64,000 nucleotides of DNA, from contig NZ_BJWG01000006.1 of assembly GCF_007990245.1 (NCBI RefSeq), positions 124,001-188,000 on the forward strand, read 5' to 3'. The position numbers and the translations under genes were made by a program. Below the pieces are notes generated by a model. It saw only the letters and a list, made by a program, of their open reading frames with translations. It made no database searches and was not told the DNA's origin. Positions 1 to 8,172 of the stretch are shown in pieces. The first letter of the stretch is position 1, and every line of letters begins with the position of its first letter. The DNA comes from Cellulomonas composti. Its GTDB lineage: Bacteria; Actinomycetota; Actinomycetes; Actinomycetales; Cellulomonadaceae.

Positions 1-1
1 C

Positions 2-139
2 GTCACGATCGCCGACAACGTGTTCGGCCGCGGCCAGATCTACAAGAACTGCGCGGTCCGGGTCCCCACGGCCTGGTCGCTCGACATGCGCAACAACGTG
101 TGGGTCGACGGCGGCGTGGTCGCCCGGACCAACATCTGA
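2..139 (+). CDS. C-terminal end of a secreted right-handed beta-helix protein (partial)
   Basis: The window opens inside this gene; only the last 45 residues and the stop are present. They match the C-terminus of the beta-helix protein at 1540-3072 at about 36 of 45 positions, sharing the segments FGRG, NCA, RVPTAW, NVWVDGG and the final VARTNI. The two are therefore close paralogues separated by one gene. Function is inferred only from the paralogue: an extracellular beta-helix, possibly acting on or binding polysaccharide. The N-terminus and any signal peptide lie outside the window. Confidence 0.8.
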   Translation, partial: VTIADNVFGRGQIYKNCAVRVPTAWSLDMRNNVWVDGGVVARTNI

Positions 140-273
140 CGTCTCGACGTCAGGCCGAGGTCCGCAGGGCCCGTTCCCGCTCCGGCGGGGGCGGGCCCTG
201 CGCGTCGGACCGCCCGCTCATCCGGCACCGGCGCCGCTAGGCTCCGGTCCGACGGTGGGGCGGAGGTGAATGC

Positions 274-1266
274 GTGGAACGGCTCACGTTCGTGACGCCG
301 GTGTTCGAGGCGGAGCTGCTGCTGCTCGAGCTGCAGGCGCGCTCGTTCGCCCGTCACCTGGAGCCCGGTCACCCGGTCGTCGTGCTGGACAACACCGCGC
401 GCGGGCTCTCGGCGCAGGCTCGTCGCCGACTTCTCGCGGCCTACGGACCGCATGCCGGGTCCGTGCGTCTGCTCCGGCCCGACGAGGTCTGCGCACTGCC
501 CACGGCGTCCGGCTGGCGCTCGCAGCAGGTCCTCAAGCTCGCGGTCGCCGCACTCGTCGACACCGCCGCGTACGTGACCCTCGACGCCAAGAACCACCTG
601 GTCGCCGCGCCCGAACCGGGCACGTTCGTCGGACCCGACGGCCGACCGCGCGTGCGGGCCTACGGCTACCGGACCCATCCGCTGCGGCCGGCGCTCGAGC
701 ACGTCCTGACGTACCTCGGGCTGCCGGTCGAGGACGCACTCGACCGCTTCGCCGCGACCGTCACGCCGTTCACGCTCGAGGTGGCGACCGTGCTCGCCGT
801 GACCGCGGACGTCGCCGCGCGCGCGGGCCGGCCGTTCGCGCAGGAGTTCGTCGAGCGCGAGCTCACCGAGTACTTCCTGTACGCCGGGTGGTTGCTGCGG
901 CGCGACGGCACGCTCGAACGCGCGCTCGAGCTCACCGACGACGCGAACCCCGTCGTGTGGCCCCGCGCCGCGACCCTCGAGGGCGTGCGTGAGGTCGTGG
1001 AGACCGCCCGCTCGAGCGGTGCACCCGTGTTCGGCGTGCACCGCAACGCCGTGCCGCGCCTCGACGAGGCCGCGCGCGCCGAGCTCGCCGCGTTCTGGGC
1101 CGAGCGCGGCCTTGTCGACGACGAGGCGGCCGGCGAGCGGTTGCTGCGCGAGCTGGCCGCGGACCACACCCGGCAACGCCGCCGCCAGCAGCTGCGCGAC
1201 CTGCGCCCACGTGTCCTCACGCTGGGGCGGCGTGCCCGGGCGCGCGTGCTGCGCCACGACGGGTGA
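274..1266 (+). CDS. DUF6492-like protein (glycosyltransferase-like, function unknown)
   Basis: A 330-residue soluble protein with no signal peptide or membrane segment. The start GTG is preceded by GGAGGTGA at 262-269. The N-terminal pattern (LTFVTPVFEAELLLLELQAR, then VVVLDN) resembles a GT-A-like Rossmann strand, and the protein recalls the DUF6492 family found in polysaccharide loci. A segment around residues 100-112 (AYVTLDAKNHLV) fits the nucleotide-sugar-binding region of such folds. The Arg-rich C-terminus is probably disordered. It lies between two beta-helix paralogues, so a role in surface or extracellular polysaccharide is plausible but inferred. The family assignment is from memory. 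Confidence 0.6.
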   Translation: MERLTFVTPVFEAELLLLELQARSFARHLEPGHPVVVLDNTARGLSAQARRRLLAAYGPHAGSVRLLRPDEVCALPTASGWRSQQVLKLAVAALVDTAAYVTLDAKNHLVAAPEPGTFVGPDGRPRVRAYGYRTHPLRPALEHVLTYLGLPVEDALDRFAATVTPFTLEVATVLAVTADVAARAGRPFAQEFVERELTEYFLYAGWLLRRDGTLERALELTDDANPVVWPRAATLEGVREVVETARSSGAPVFGVHRNAVPRLDEAARAELAAFWAERGLVDDEAAGERLLRELAADHTRQRRRQQLRDLRPRVLTLGRRARARVLRHDG

Positions 1267-1286
1267 CACATTCGCCACGAGTCCGA

Positions 1287-1310
1287 CATTTCGCGCTGAT
1301 AGCGCAAATG
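1287..1310. terminator. Stem-loop after the DUF6492 gene
   Basis: CATTT, one unpaired C, GCGCT, loop GAT, AGCGC, AAATG. The 10-bp stem begins 20 nt after the stop of the upstream gene. No T-tract follows, so it could be a terminator of the GC-rich actinobacterial kind or an operator. Confidence 0.4.
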
Positions 1311-1345
1311 ACACCATTTCGTACGCCGTTCGCTCGGTGACACAC

Positions 1346-1361
1346 TGTGATGTTCGCCACA
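1346..1361. promoter_or_regulatory. Possible CRP/GlxR-type operator
   Basis: TGTGATGTTCGCCACA matches the cAMP-receptor-protein consensus TGTGA-N6-TCACA with one mismatch. It is followed at once by TTGACG (1363-1368), which could be a -35 box, but no good -10 stands at 16-18 nt. It lies about 180 nt upstream of the beta-helix gene, where carbon-source control of an extracellular protein would make sense. One site with one mismatch is weak evidence. Confidence 0.35.
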
Positions 1362-1539
1362 CTTGACGAGGCGCCACGTCCGTATCTCGCCTGGTCAGCG
1401 GGTCGGCGGTATCAGCCGAAGGGTCGTCTTCACCGTATTTGTCCCCTTTGCGCGAGATCGTCGAAATGCGACGGCTGGCTCAAGAGTGCCGGTCCCGGGG
1501 CCGAGACCCCCTCCAGACCGACATCGACTGGAGCCCGCC

Positions 1540-3072
1540 ATGCCCCTGTTGCCCCGCCCGCGCCACGCGCGCCGCACCGGGCGCACTGCGCTCGTCCTCG
1601 CGCTCGCCGCCGCCGTCGCGTCCGCCGCGATCACCCCCGCCGCGGGTGCCACCGCGAAGCCGAGCGGGCAGACCGCCTGGGCCGTGGCCGCCAACGACAC
1701 GTTCACCCGCAAGCTCTCGACCGGGTGGGGCGCGGCCGAGGTCGGCGGCGCCTGGCAGGCCAGTGCGGCATCGCCCTTCGCCGTCTCCGGCACCACCGGC
1801 ACGCTCAAGCTCGCCGCGGGCGCGACGAGCTCCGCGCTCCTGTCGTCGATCTCCGCGACCGACGTCGACCTGCGCACATCGGTCGCGATCGACAAGCTGC
1901 CCTGGGGCGGCGCGACCACGCTGACCTTCTCGGGGCGCCGCATCGCCGGCAAGGACTACGGGGTGCGGCTGCGCCTGCAGTCGGCGCGCGCCTCCACCGT
2001 CGCACTGGTCGCCGGTTCGAGCACGGTCGCGAGCGTCCGGCTGCCCGACCTCACCGCGCGCACGAGCGCCAAGCTCCAGGTCCGTGTCCAGGTCACCGGC
2101 ACGTCGCCGACGACCATCCGCGCGAAGGTGTGGCGCTCGGGAACCACCGAGCCCACCGACTGGCTGTCCAGCACCACCAGCTCCACGACGAACCTGCAGA
2201 GCGCCGGCGCGGTCGGTGTGACCGCGTCGGTCGCGCGGGAAGCGACGACGGCGCCCGTGACGATCCGCTACGACGACGTCACGGTCCGCACGCTGCAGCC
2301 GGTGCCCACCACGCCGACGACGATCGGCGTCCCGCCGGGCACCAAGATCACCAAGGTGCAGGACGGCAACGTGACCATCACCGCCGACGGCACCGTGATC
2401 GACGGCTGGGACATCCGTGGCTACGTCTCGGTCCGGGCGAAGAACGTCGTCATCCGCAACAGCTACATCCGGGGCACCGCCGTACCGCAGACGAACGACC
2501 TGGTCCGGGTCCAGGGCGACGCCTACTCGGTCACGATCGAGGACTCGACGCTGTCCGCCCAGACGGCCAGTCCCAACGTCGACGGCGTCAAGGGCTGGAA
2601 CTTCACGCTGCGCCGCGTCGAGATCTCGAACGTCGTCGACACGGTGCACATCCACGGATCGCACGTGCTCGTCGAGTCCTCCTGGCTGCACGACAACTCG
2701 GTCTACGAGCAGGACCCCAACTGGGGCGGCTCCCCCAGCCACGCGGACTCGGTCCAGATCCAGCAGGGGACCGACATCGTGATCCGGAACAACACGATCT
2801 CGGGCGCGAACAACGCCGCCGTGATGCTCACGCAGGACAGCGGGGCCGTCTCGGCCCTGACCATCTCCGGCAACAAGATCGACGGCGGCGCGTGCTCGGT
2901 CAACATCAAGGTGATGGAGACCGCGCCGAGCGGCGTCACGCTCGCGGACAACACGTTCGGCCGGGGTCAGCTCTACCGCAACTGCGCGATCCGCGTCCCG
3001 ACGGCCTGGGCGCTCGACCTGCGGGCGAACGTGTGGGTCGACGGCGGCGACGTCGCCCGCACCAACATCTGA
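1540..3072 (+). CDS. Secreted right-handed parallel beta-helix protein
   Basis: A 510-residue exported protein. The ATG was chosen because it gives a clear Sec signal peptide (Arg-rich n-region, Ala/Leu/Val core, cleavage near residue 36, AGATA-KPS) and has GGAG six bases upstream; the frame is open further upstream without such features. Residues 50-250 look like a beta-sandwich, starting NDTF.R..STGWG.AEVGG.W, a pattern seen in actinobacterial carbohydrate-acting proteins. From about residue 265 there are short beta-helix turns (VTITADGTVIDGWDI, VVIRNSYIRG, VTIEDSTLS, IVIRNNTISG). The fold is typical of pectate-lyase-like polysaccharide enzymes or binders, but no catalytic set is assignable. 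The C-terminus is nearly duplicated at 2-139. Confidence 0.75.
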   Translation: MPLLPRPRHARRTGRTALVLALAAAVASAAITPAAGATAKPSGQTAWAVAANDTFTRKLSTGWGAAEVGGAWQASAASPFAVSGTTGTLKLAAGATSSALLSSISATDVDLRTSVAIDKLPWGGATTLTFSGRRIAGKDYGVRLRLQSARASTVALVAGSSTVASVRLPDLTARTSAKLQVRVQVTGTSPTTIRAKVWRSGTTEPTDWLSSTTSSTTNLQSAGAVGVTASVAREATTAPVTIRYDDVTVRTLQPVPTTPTTIGVPPGTKITKVQDGNVTITADGTVIDGWDIRGYVSVRAKNVVIRNSYIRGTAVPQTNDLVRVQGDAYSVTIEDSTLSAQTASPNVDGVKGWNFTLRRVEISNVVDTVHIHGSHVLVESSWLHDNSVYEQDPNWGGSPSHADSVQIQQGTDIVIRNNTISGANNAAVMLTQDSGAVSALTISGNKIDGGACSVNIKVMETAPSGVTLADNTFGRGQLYRNCAIRVPTAWALDLRANVWVDGGDVARTNI

Positions 3073-3088
3073 GGCGAGCCGGCGGCCG

Positions 3089-3709
3089 TCAGCCCTTGGT
3101 GTGGTAGCGCAGCTGGGCGGCCTCGAGACCCTGTGCGACGACGAGCTCGACCGCGTCCGCCGCGGCGTCCACGAGCCAGGGCACGTCCTTGGCCTCGGCC
3201 GCGGTGAAGTTGCGCAGCACGAAGTCGGCGGCGTCCATCCGCCCCGGCGGGCGCCCGACCCCGACGCGCACGCGGACGTAGTCCTTCGTGCCCAGCGCCT
3301 TCGTCGTGTCCCGCAGCCCGTTGTGACCGCCCTCGCCGCCGCCCTTCTTCAGGCGGACGTCGGCGAAGGGGATGTCCAGCTCGTCGTGCACCATGACGAC
3401 GCGCTCGGCCGGGACGTCGTAGTAGCGCGCGAGCGCGGCGACCGGTCCGCCCGAGACGTTCATGTACGTCGTCGGCTTGGCCAGCACGACGCGCGGCCCC
3501 GGCGCGCCGCCCGGCAGCACGCCGAGCCGAGCCTCGGCGACCGCCGCCTGGGGGCGCTTGGACAGCAGCCCGCCCCCGCGCGCGCCGAACGTGACGCCGG
3601 TCCGGCGCGCCAGCTCGTCGAGCACCATCTGGCCGACGTTGTGCCGGTTGCCCGCATACTGCGGGCCGGGGTTGCCCAGCCCGACGACGAGCCACGGTCC
3701 GGCGGTCAC
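3089..3709 (-). CDS. pth: Peptidyl-tRNA hydrolase
   Basis: A 206-residue Pth that releases peptides from prematurely dropped peptidyl-tRNA. It shows LVVGLGNPGPQYAGNRHNVGQ at the N-terminus with the catalytic His in RHNVG, KPTTYMNVSG, VHDELDIPFADVRLKKGGGEGGHNGL, and the DYVRVRVGVGRPP region. The GTG start has GGAGG four bases upstream. The open frame extends further upstream into rplY, but family length and start context favour this site. It follows rplY by 95 nt on the same strand, the usual rplY-pth pair, with two stem-loops between them. Confidence 0.95.
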   Translation of the reverse strand: MTAGPWLVVGLGNPGPQYAGNRHNVGQMVLDELARRTGVTFGARGGGLLSKRPQAAVAEARLGVLPGGAPGPRVVLAKPTTYMNVSGGPVAALARYYDVPAERVVMVHDELDIPFADVRLKKGGGEGGHNGLRDTTKALGTKDYVRVRVGVGRPPGRMDAADFVLRNFTAAEAKDVPWLVDAAADAVELVVAQGLEAAQLRYHTKG

Positions 3710-3729
3710 GCTTCCTCCAGGGTGAGCGG

Positions 3730-3791
3730 GCGACGAGCGGCCCTCGTCGCCGAGACGACGACGCCCGGCACCAGACGGTACCGGGCGTCGT
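3730..3791 (-). terminator. Two tandem stem-loops between rplY and pth
   Basis: The first, at 3758-3791, is a perfect 11-bp inverted repeat (ACGACGCCCGG / CCGGGCGTCGT) with a 12-nt loop. The second, at 3730-3750, is a perfect 8-bp repeat (GCGACGAG / CTCGTCGC) with a 5-nt loop. They fill the rplY-pth gap. Neither has a T-tract, so they may attenuate read-through or stabilise the rplY message rather than terminate fully. Confidence 0.5.
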
Positions 3792-3804
3792 GAGCTGACG
3801 AGGA

Positions 3805-4392
3805 TCAGGCCTCGGCGGCCTCGCCCTCGGTGGCCTCGCCGAGGTCCTCGGCGGAGACCTGCGGCTGCGTGATCGTCACGATGATCGCCTCGGCGTCGGT
3901 GACGAGCGTCGAACCCTCGGGCAGCGTGATCGAGCCCGCGTGCACGATGGCACCTGCCTCGAGGCCCTCGATGTCGACCACGACCGCGGCGGGCAGGTGC
4001 GTCGCCTCGGCCTCGAGCGCGAGCGTCTGGGTCTCGACCACGTGGATCGTGCCCGGGTAGGACTCGCCGACGACCTGGACCGGCACCTCGACCTCGACCT
4101 TCTCGCCCTTGCGGACGATCAGCAGGTCGATGTGCTCGATGACGTTCTTGACCGGCTCGCGCTGGACGTCCTTGGTGATCGCGAGCGTCGTCTTGCCGTC
4201 GAGCTCGATCGCGAACAGCGCGTTGGCGTGCTTCACCGCGAGCATCGTCTCGTGACCCGGGAGCGCGACGTGCACCGGGTCGAGGCCGTGCCCGTACAGG
4301 ACGGCCGGGATCTGGCCGGACCGGCGCAGGCGGCGCGCGGCGCCCTTGCCGAACTCGGAACGGGTGGTGGCGGCGAGCTTGACCTCGGACAC
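3805..4392 (-). CDS. rplY: 50S ribosomal protein L25 (general stress protein Ctc type)
   Basis: A 195-residue L25/TL5 with an N-terminal 5S-rRNA-binding domain (KLAATTRSEFGKGAARRLRR, IPAVLYGHG) and the C-terminal beta-domain of the long CTC form (VEVPVQVVGESYPGTIHVVETQ, then LPAAVVVDIEGLEAGAIVHAGSI). The tail is acidic. The GTG start is preceded by GGGAG. It lies upstream of pth in the same direction, as in many actinobacteria. Confidence 0.95.
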   Translation of the reverse strand: MSEVKLAATTRSEFGKGAARRLRRSGQIPAVLYGHGLDPVHVALPGHETMLAVKHANALFAIELDGKTTLAITKDVQREPVKNVIEHIDLLIVRKGEKVEVEVPVQVVGESYPGTIHVVETQTLALEAEATHLPAAVVVDIEGLEAGAIVHAGSITLPEGSTLVTDAEAIIVTITQPQVSAEDLGEATEGEAAEA

Positions 4393-4664
4393 GGGGACTC
4401 CCAGGAGCAGGGCACCCGGTGATGGACCGGGCGCGGCGAACGGCAGAGGAACTGCTAGTCAGACGTGGGCGGCACGGGGGCCGACGGTGGCCTCGACGCG
4501 GGACACAGGACGGGCACGCGGAGGCGCTCGCCAGGTCGATCACGGACCCGGGGCGGTCCGTGGACCGTCCGGCGTCCCTCGCCGAGGCAACCTGAGGATC
4601 TTACCCGCAAGAGGTCCCGGGTCCGAAACCGGCAGGTCGCGCGCGGCGGCGCGAGCGGCCGTGC
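4393..4664. other. Intergenic region upstream of rplY
   Basis: 272 nt between the hexapeptide acetyltransferase stop and the rplY start. It must hold the rplY leader and probably its own promoter, but I cannot place convincing -35/-10 boxes. I see no RNA gene, strong repeat or credible small coding region. Confidence 0.4.
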
Positions 4665-5132
4665 TCAGCCGGCCGCGGGTCGCGCGATGGTCCGCACGGG
4701 CGCTGCAACGACCGTCGAGTCGGCCGGGACGTCCTGCACGACGACGGCGCCCGCGCCGATCCGGGACCGCGCGCCGATCGTCACCGCGCCGATGATCTTG
4801 GCACCGGCGCCGATGTACACGTCGTCGCCGATCGTCGGGGAGCCGAACCGCGGGCTCGTCTCGGTGTCGTTCTTGCCGAGCGTGACCTGCTGGTAGATCG
4901 TCACACGCTTCCCGACCACCGCGCCCGGCGCGATGAAGACCCCCATCGGCTTGTGCGGGAACGTCGGAGCGCCGTCGAACGTGGCCAGCAGCGAGATGTA
5001 GCCGCCGAACCCCTCGAGGTAGAGCTTGTGCACCGACGCCTCGATGCGGCGGCGCGGTCCACGGGCACGGACGGTCACCTGGCGGTGCGCCCACCAGCCG
5101 CCGTACGCCTTGACCCAGATCCGCGGAAGCAC
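4665..5132 (-). CDS. Hexapeptide-repeat acetyltransferase (serine acetyltransferase-like)
   Basis: A 155-residue left-handed beta-helix acyltransferase. Hexad repeats run from about residue 64 to 145 (IAPGAVVGKRVTIYQQVTLGKND, then PTIGDDVYIGAGAKIIGAVTIG, then IGAGAVVVQDVPADSTVVA). This order resembles serine O-acetyltransferases and sugar or colanic-acid acetyltransferases. It is shorter than CysE and lacks its N-terminal helical domain, so sugar or lipid acetylation is as likely as cysteine synthesis. It stands alone between prs and rplY on the same strand. Confidence 0.75.
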   Translation of the reverse strand: MLPRIWVKAYGGWWAHRQVTVRARGPRRRIEASVHKLYLEGFGGYISLLATFDGAPTFPHKPMGVFIAPGAVVGKRVTIYQQVTLGKNDTETSPRFGSPTIGDDVYIGAGAKIIGAVTIGARSRIGAGAVVVQDVPADSTVVAAPVRTIARPAAG

Positions 5133-5182
5133 GCGCCGAGGCTACAGGGCACCGAACCCGGCGCATCACCCACCCGGCCGGC

Positions 5183-5234
5183 CGTGCGCTCAGGCGGCGC
5201 CGCCAGTCGGTGCGCTCAGGCGGTGCGGTCAGGC
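5183..5234 (-). repeat. Four 13-nt tandem repeats covering the prs stop codon
   Basis: Units begin at 5183, 5196, 5209 and 5222. Read on the minus strand they are variants of GCCTGAGCGCACC. The unit at 5222-5234 contains the true prs stop; the units at 5209 and 5183 repeat GCCTGA, while the one at 5196 has diverged. Because 13 is not a multiple of three, the repeated TGAs lie in different frames. Confidence 0.85.
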
Positions 5235-6215
5235 GTTGCCGTCGAACAGGCTGGTGACCGAGCCGTCGTCGAACACCTCACGGATCGCGCGCGCGATGAG
5301 CGGCGCGATCGACAGCACGGTGAGCTTCTCGAAGCGCTGGGCGTCCTCGATCGGCAACGTGTCGGTGATGACGACCTCCCGCACGCCGCAGCTCTCGAGC
5401 CGCTCGACGGCCGGGTCGGACAGGATGCCGTGCGTCGCGGCGACGATGACGTCCTTGGCGCCGGCCTCCTTGAGGACGCGCACGGCCTCGGAGATCGTGC
5501 CCGCGGTGTCGATGAGGTCGTCGACGAGCACGCACGAGCGGCCCTCGACGTCGCCCACCACGCGGTTCGCGACGGACTTGTTCGCCGAGCGCACGTCGCG
5601 GGTCTTGTGCACGAACGCGAGCGGACCGCCGCCGAGCTTGTCGGCCCATTGCTCCGCGACGCGGATGCGACCGGCGTCCGGCGAGACCACCGTGACGTTG
5701 GTGAGGTCGACCCGCGAGCGCACGTAGTCGACGAGGATCGGCATGGCCCACAGGTGGTCGACCGGCCCGTCGAAGAAGCCCTGGATCTGCGCGGTGTGCA
5801 GGTCGACCGACATGATCCGGTCGGCGCCGGCGGTCTTGAACATGTCCGCGAGCAGCCGCGCGGAGATCGGCTCGCGGCCGCGGCTCTTCTTGTCCTGCCG
5901 GGCGTACCCGTAGAACGGCGCGACGACCGTGATGGTCTTGGCCGAGGCGCGCTTGAGCGCGTCGACCATGAGCAGCTGCTCCATGATCCACTTGTTGATC
6001 ACGGGCGAGGCGTGCGACTGCAGCACGAACGCGTCGGCGCCGCGGACGGACTCCGAGAAGCGCGTGTAGATCTCGCCGTTCGCGAAGTCGTACGACGACG
6101 TGGGCACGAGCTCGATGTCGAGCTCCTGCGCGACCGACTCGGCGAGCTCCGGGTGCGCGCGCCCGGACATCACGACGAGCCGCTTCTCTCCGTCGTGGGA
6201 GATGATCCCCGTCAT
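5229..6215 (-). CDS. prs: Ribose-phosphate pyrophosphokinase
   Basis: A 328-residue PRPP synthetase making phosphoribosyl pyrophosphate from ribose 5-phosphate and ATP for purine, pyrimidine, His and Trp synthesis. It shows GEIYTRFSESVRGADAFVLQ, the flexible loop KKSRGREPISARL, DLHTAQIQGFFDGPVDHL, VVSPDAGRIR and the PRPP-binding VLVDDLIDTAGT. The ATG overlaps the glmU stop as ATGA, so translation is probably coupled to glmU. The 3' end carries the 13-nt repeat array. Confidence 0.97.
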   Translation of the reverse strand: MTGIISHDGEKRLVVMSGRAHPELAESVAQELDIELVPTSSYDFANGEIYTRFSESVRGADAFVLQSHASPVINKWIMEQLLMVDALKRASAKTITVVAPFYGYARQDKKSRGREPISARLLADMFKTAGADRIMSVDLHTAQIQGFFDGPVDHLWAMPILVDYVRSRVDLTNVTVVSPDAGRIRVAEQWADKLGGGPLAFVHKTRDVRSANKSVANRVVGDVEGRSCVLVDDLIDTAGTISEAVRVLKEAGAKDVIVAATHGILSDPAVERLESCGVREVVITDTLPIEDAQRFEKLTVLSIAPLIARAIREVFDDGSVTSLFDGNA

Positions 6216-7900
6216 CGTGCATCCTTCTCGGTCGTGCCGGCGGCGCCGGGCTGGGCGTTGCCGGGTGGGGGGGTACGGGGCTCCGAGAGGTGCGCCGGCT
6301 GGTCTGGCAGCCGCGGAGGCGGCGTGACCGGGATGCCGCGAGCGGCGGTCGCTGCCCGCTCGAGCTCGGCCCGCGCCTGCGGCGACAGCTCGTCAGGGCC
6401 GGTCCGTGCGCCCGCCGCGGCGGCAGCGGTCGCGGCGGCGGTCCCGGCGCGCGAGCGCAGCACCCAGCCGTCGATCACGCGCTGCGCACCCGCGCTCACC
6501 GCGAGCGCGCCCGCGGGCACGTCCTGGCGGATCACCGAGCCGGCGCCCGTGTACGCGCCGTCGCCGACCGTCACCGGCGCGACGAACATGTTGTCGGCGC
6601 CGGTGCGGGCGTGCGCGCCGATCGTCGTGCGGTGCTTGTGCACGCCGTCGTAGTTGACCGTCACGGAGGCCGCGCCGATGTTGGTGTGCTCCCCCACCGT
6701 GGCGTCGCCGATGTAGGACAGGTGCGGCACCTTGGCGCCCTCGCCGAGCTGCGTGTTCTTGGTCTCGACGAACGTGCCGACCTTGCTGCCGCGGCCGAGC
6801 ACCGTGCCGGGGCGAAGGTAGGCGAACGGCCCGACGCTGACCCCCTCGCCGATCACCGCGAGCGTCGCCTGCGTACGGCTGACCGTCGCGCCCGGGCCGA
6901 CCTCGACGTCCGTGAGCGTGGTGTCCGGCCCGACACTCGCGCCCTCGCGGACCACGGTCGTGCCCTGCAGCTGCGTACCCGGCAGGAGCGTGACGTCGCG
7001 CTCGAGCTCGACGTCGACGTCGACCCAGGTCGTCGCCGGGTCGACCACCGTGACGCCCTCGCGCATCCAGTCGTCGAGCAGCCGGCGGTTGAGCTCGGCG
7101 CGCAGCACCGCGAGCTGCGCGCGGTCGTTGACACCCTCGACCGCGAACGGGTCGTCGGTGCGCAGCGCGCGCACGTGCCGGCCCTGCGCCCGCGCGATGC
7201 CGACGACGTCCGTCAGGTACACCTCGCCCTGCGCGTTGTTGCGACCGAGCCCGACGAGCGCACCGCGCAGCACCGCCGCGTCGAACACGTAGATGGAGGA
7301 GTTGATCTCGCGGATCGCGCGCTGCTCGTCGGACGCGTCCCGGTGCTCGACGATCTCGAGCACGTCCCCCGTGCCGGGCTCACGCACGATGCGGCCGTAC
7401 CCCGTGGCGTCCTCGAGCTCGGTCGTCAGGATCGTCACCGCGTTGCCGTCCGCGTGGTGCGCCGCGAGCAGCTCGCCCAGCGTGCCCGCGTCGAGCAGCG
7501 GCACGTCCCCGGCGACGACGACGACCGCACCCTGCGCCAGCACGTCCGAGGCCGACCCCGGCACCCCGGGCGCCTCCAGCGCGACCACTGCCCCGGCCTG
7601 CGCCGCTGCGTCGAGCGTGGTCATCGCGACCTGCACCGCGCGACCCGTGCCCGGGATGTCGTCCTGGTCGGCGACGAGCGCGTCCGGCGCGATCTGCTGC
7701 AGGTGGGCGACCACCTGGTCCCGCCCGTGCCGCACGACGACGACGACGCGCTCCGGCTCGAGCGCCTGGGCGCCGGCGATCGCGTGGCCGAGCATGCTGC
7801 GGCCGGCGATCGTGTGCAGGACCTTGGGAGTCGCCGAGCGCATCCGGGTGCCTTCGCCTGCGGCGAGGACGATGACGGCTGCTGGGCGGGGGGTCGTCAC
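6212..7900 (-). CDS. glmU: Bifunctional GlcNAc-1-phosphate uridyltransferase / GlcN-1-phosphate acetyltransferase
   Basis: A 562-residue GlmU making UDP-GlcNAc for peptidoglycan. The N-terminal domain has LAAGEGTRMRSATPKVLH (residues 12-29), and the C-terminal left-handed beta-helix includes YLRPGTVLGRGSKVGTFVETKN, HLSYIGDA and NIGAASVTVNYDG. The GTG start was chosen because VTTPRPAAVIVLAAG matches the family N-terminus; GAGGAG lies 9 nt upstream. The last 90 residues form an Ala/Pro-rich tail longer than in most GlmU. It overlaps prs by 4 nt. Confidence 0.96.
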   Translation of the reverse strand: MTTPRPAAVIVLAAGEGTRMRSATPKVLHTIAGRSMLGHAIAGAQALEPERVVVVVRHGRDQVVAHLQQIAPDALVADQDDIPGTGRAVQVAMTTLDAAAQAGAVVALEAPGVPGSASDVLAQGAVVVVAGDVPLLDAGTLGELLAAHHADGNAVTILTTELEDATGYGRIVREPGTGDVLEIVEHRDASDEQRAIREINSSIYVFDAAVLRGALVGLGRNNAQGEVYLTDVVGIARAQGRHVRALRTDDPFAVEGVNDRAQLAVLRAELNRRLLDDWMREGVTVVDPATTWVDVDVELERDVTLLPGTQLQGTTVVREGASVGPDTTLTDVEVGPGATVSRTQATLAVIGEGVSVGPFAYLRPGTVLGRGSKVGTFVETKNTQLGEGAKVPHLSYIGDATVGEHTNIGAASVTVNYDGVHKHRTTIGAHARTGADNMFVAPVTVGDGAYTGAGSVIRQDVPAGALAVSAGAQRVIDGWVLRSRAGTAAATAAAAAGARTGPDELSPQARAELERAATAARGIPVTPPPRLPDQPAHLSEPRTPPPGNAQPGAAGTTEKDAR

Positions 7901-8172
7901 CTGTGGGTGCTCCTCGCGGGTCTGCCCGGGGTCCGGGCGGCGGAACCGTGCGCGCGGCAACTCTACCGCCGTGCGCCCCGCCGCCCTGCCGCCCGCGACG
8001 AGTCCCCGCTCACAGTGCCACCCGAGGTTCGGCTCAGGGTCGGGGCCTGCCGGACCCCGAGCGGGGCGCGCGGTACTTCCGGGCCGGAGTCGGGGAGGTC
8101 ACCGATGCCGGGGGGTCGGCGCAGCCGAGACGCTCTCGTCGGAACCACCACCGACGACGACCGGAGACCCCG

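Noticed and set aside
270..992. Long Arg/Pro/Ala-rich frames opposite or beside known genes
   Set aside because: They mirror codon bias of real genes in other frames, show no domains, and lack start signals. The same holds for many long frames across the window.
40..1377. A 445-codon minus-strand frame across the DUF6492 gene
   Set aside because: Its composition is typical of antisense GC-rich frames, and the plus-strand gene has a ribosome binding site and a family resemblance.
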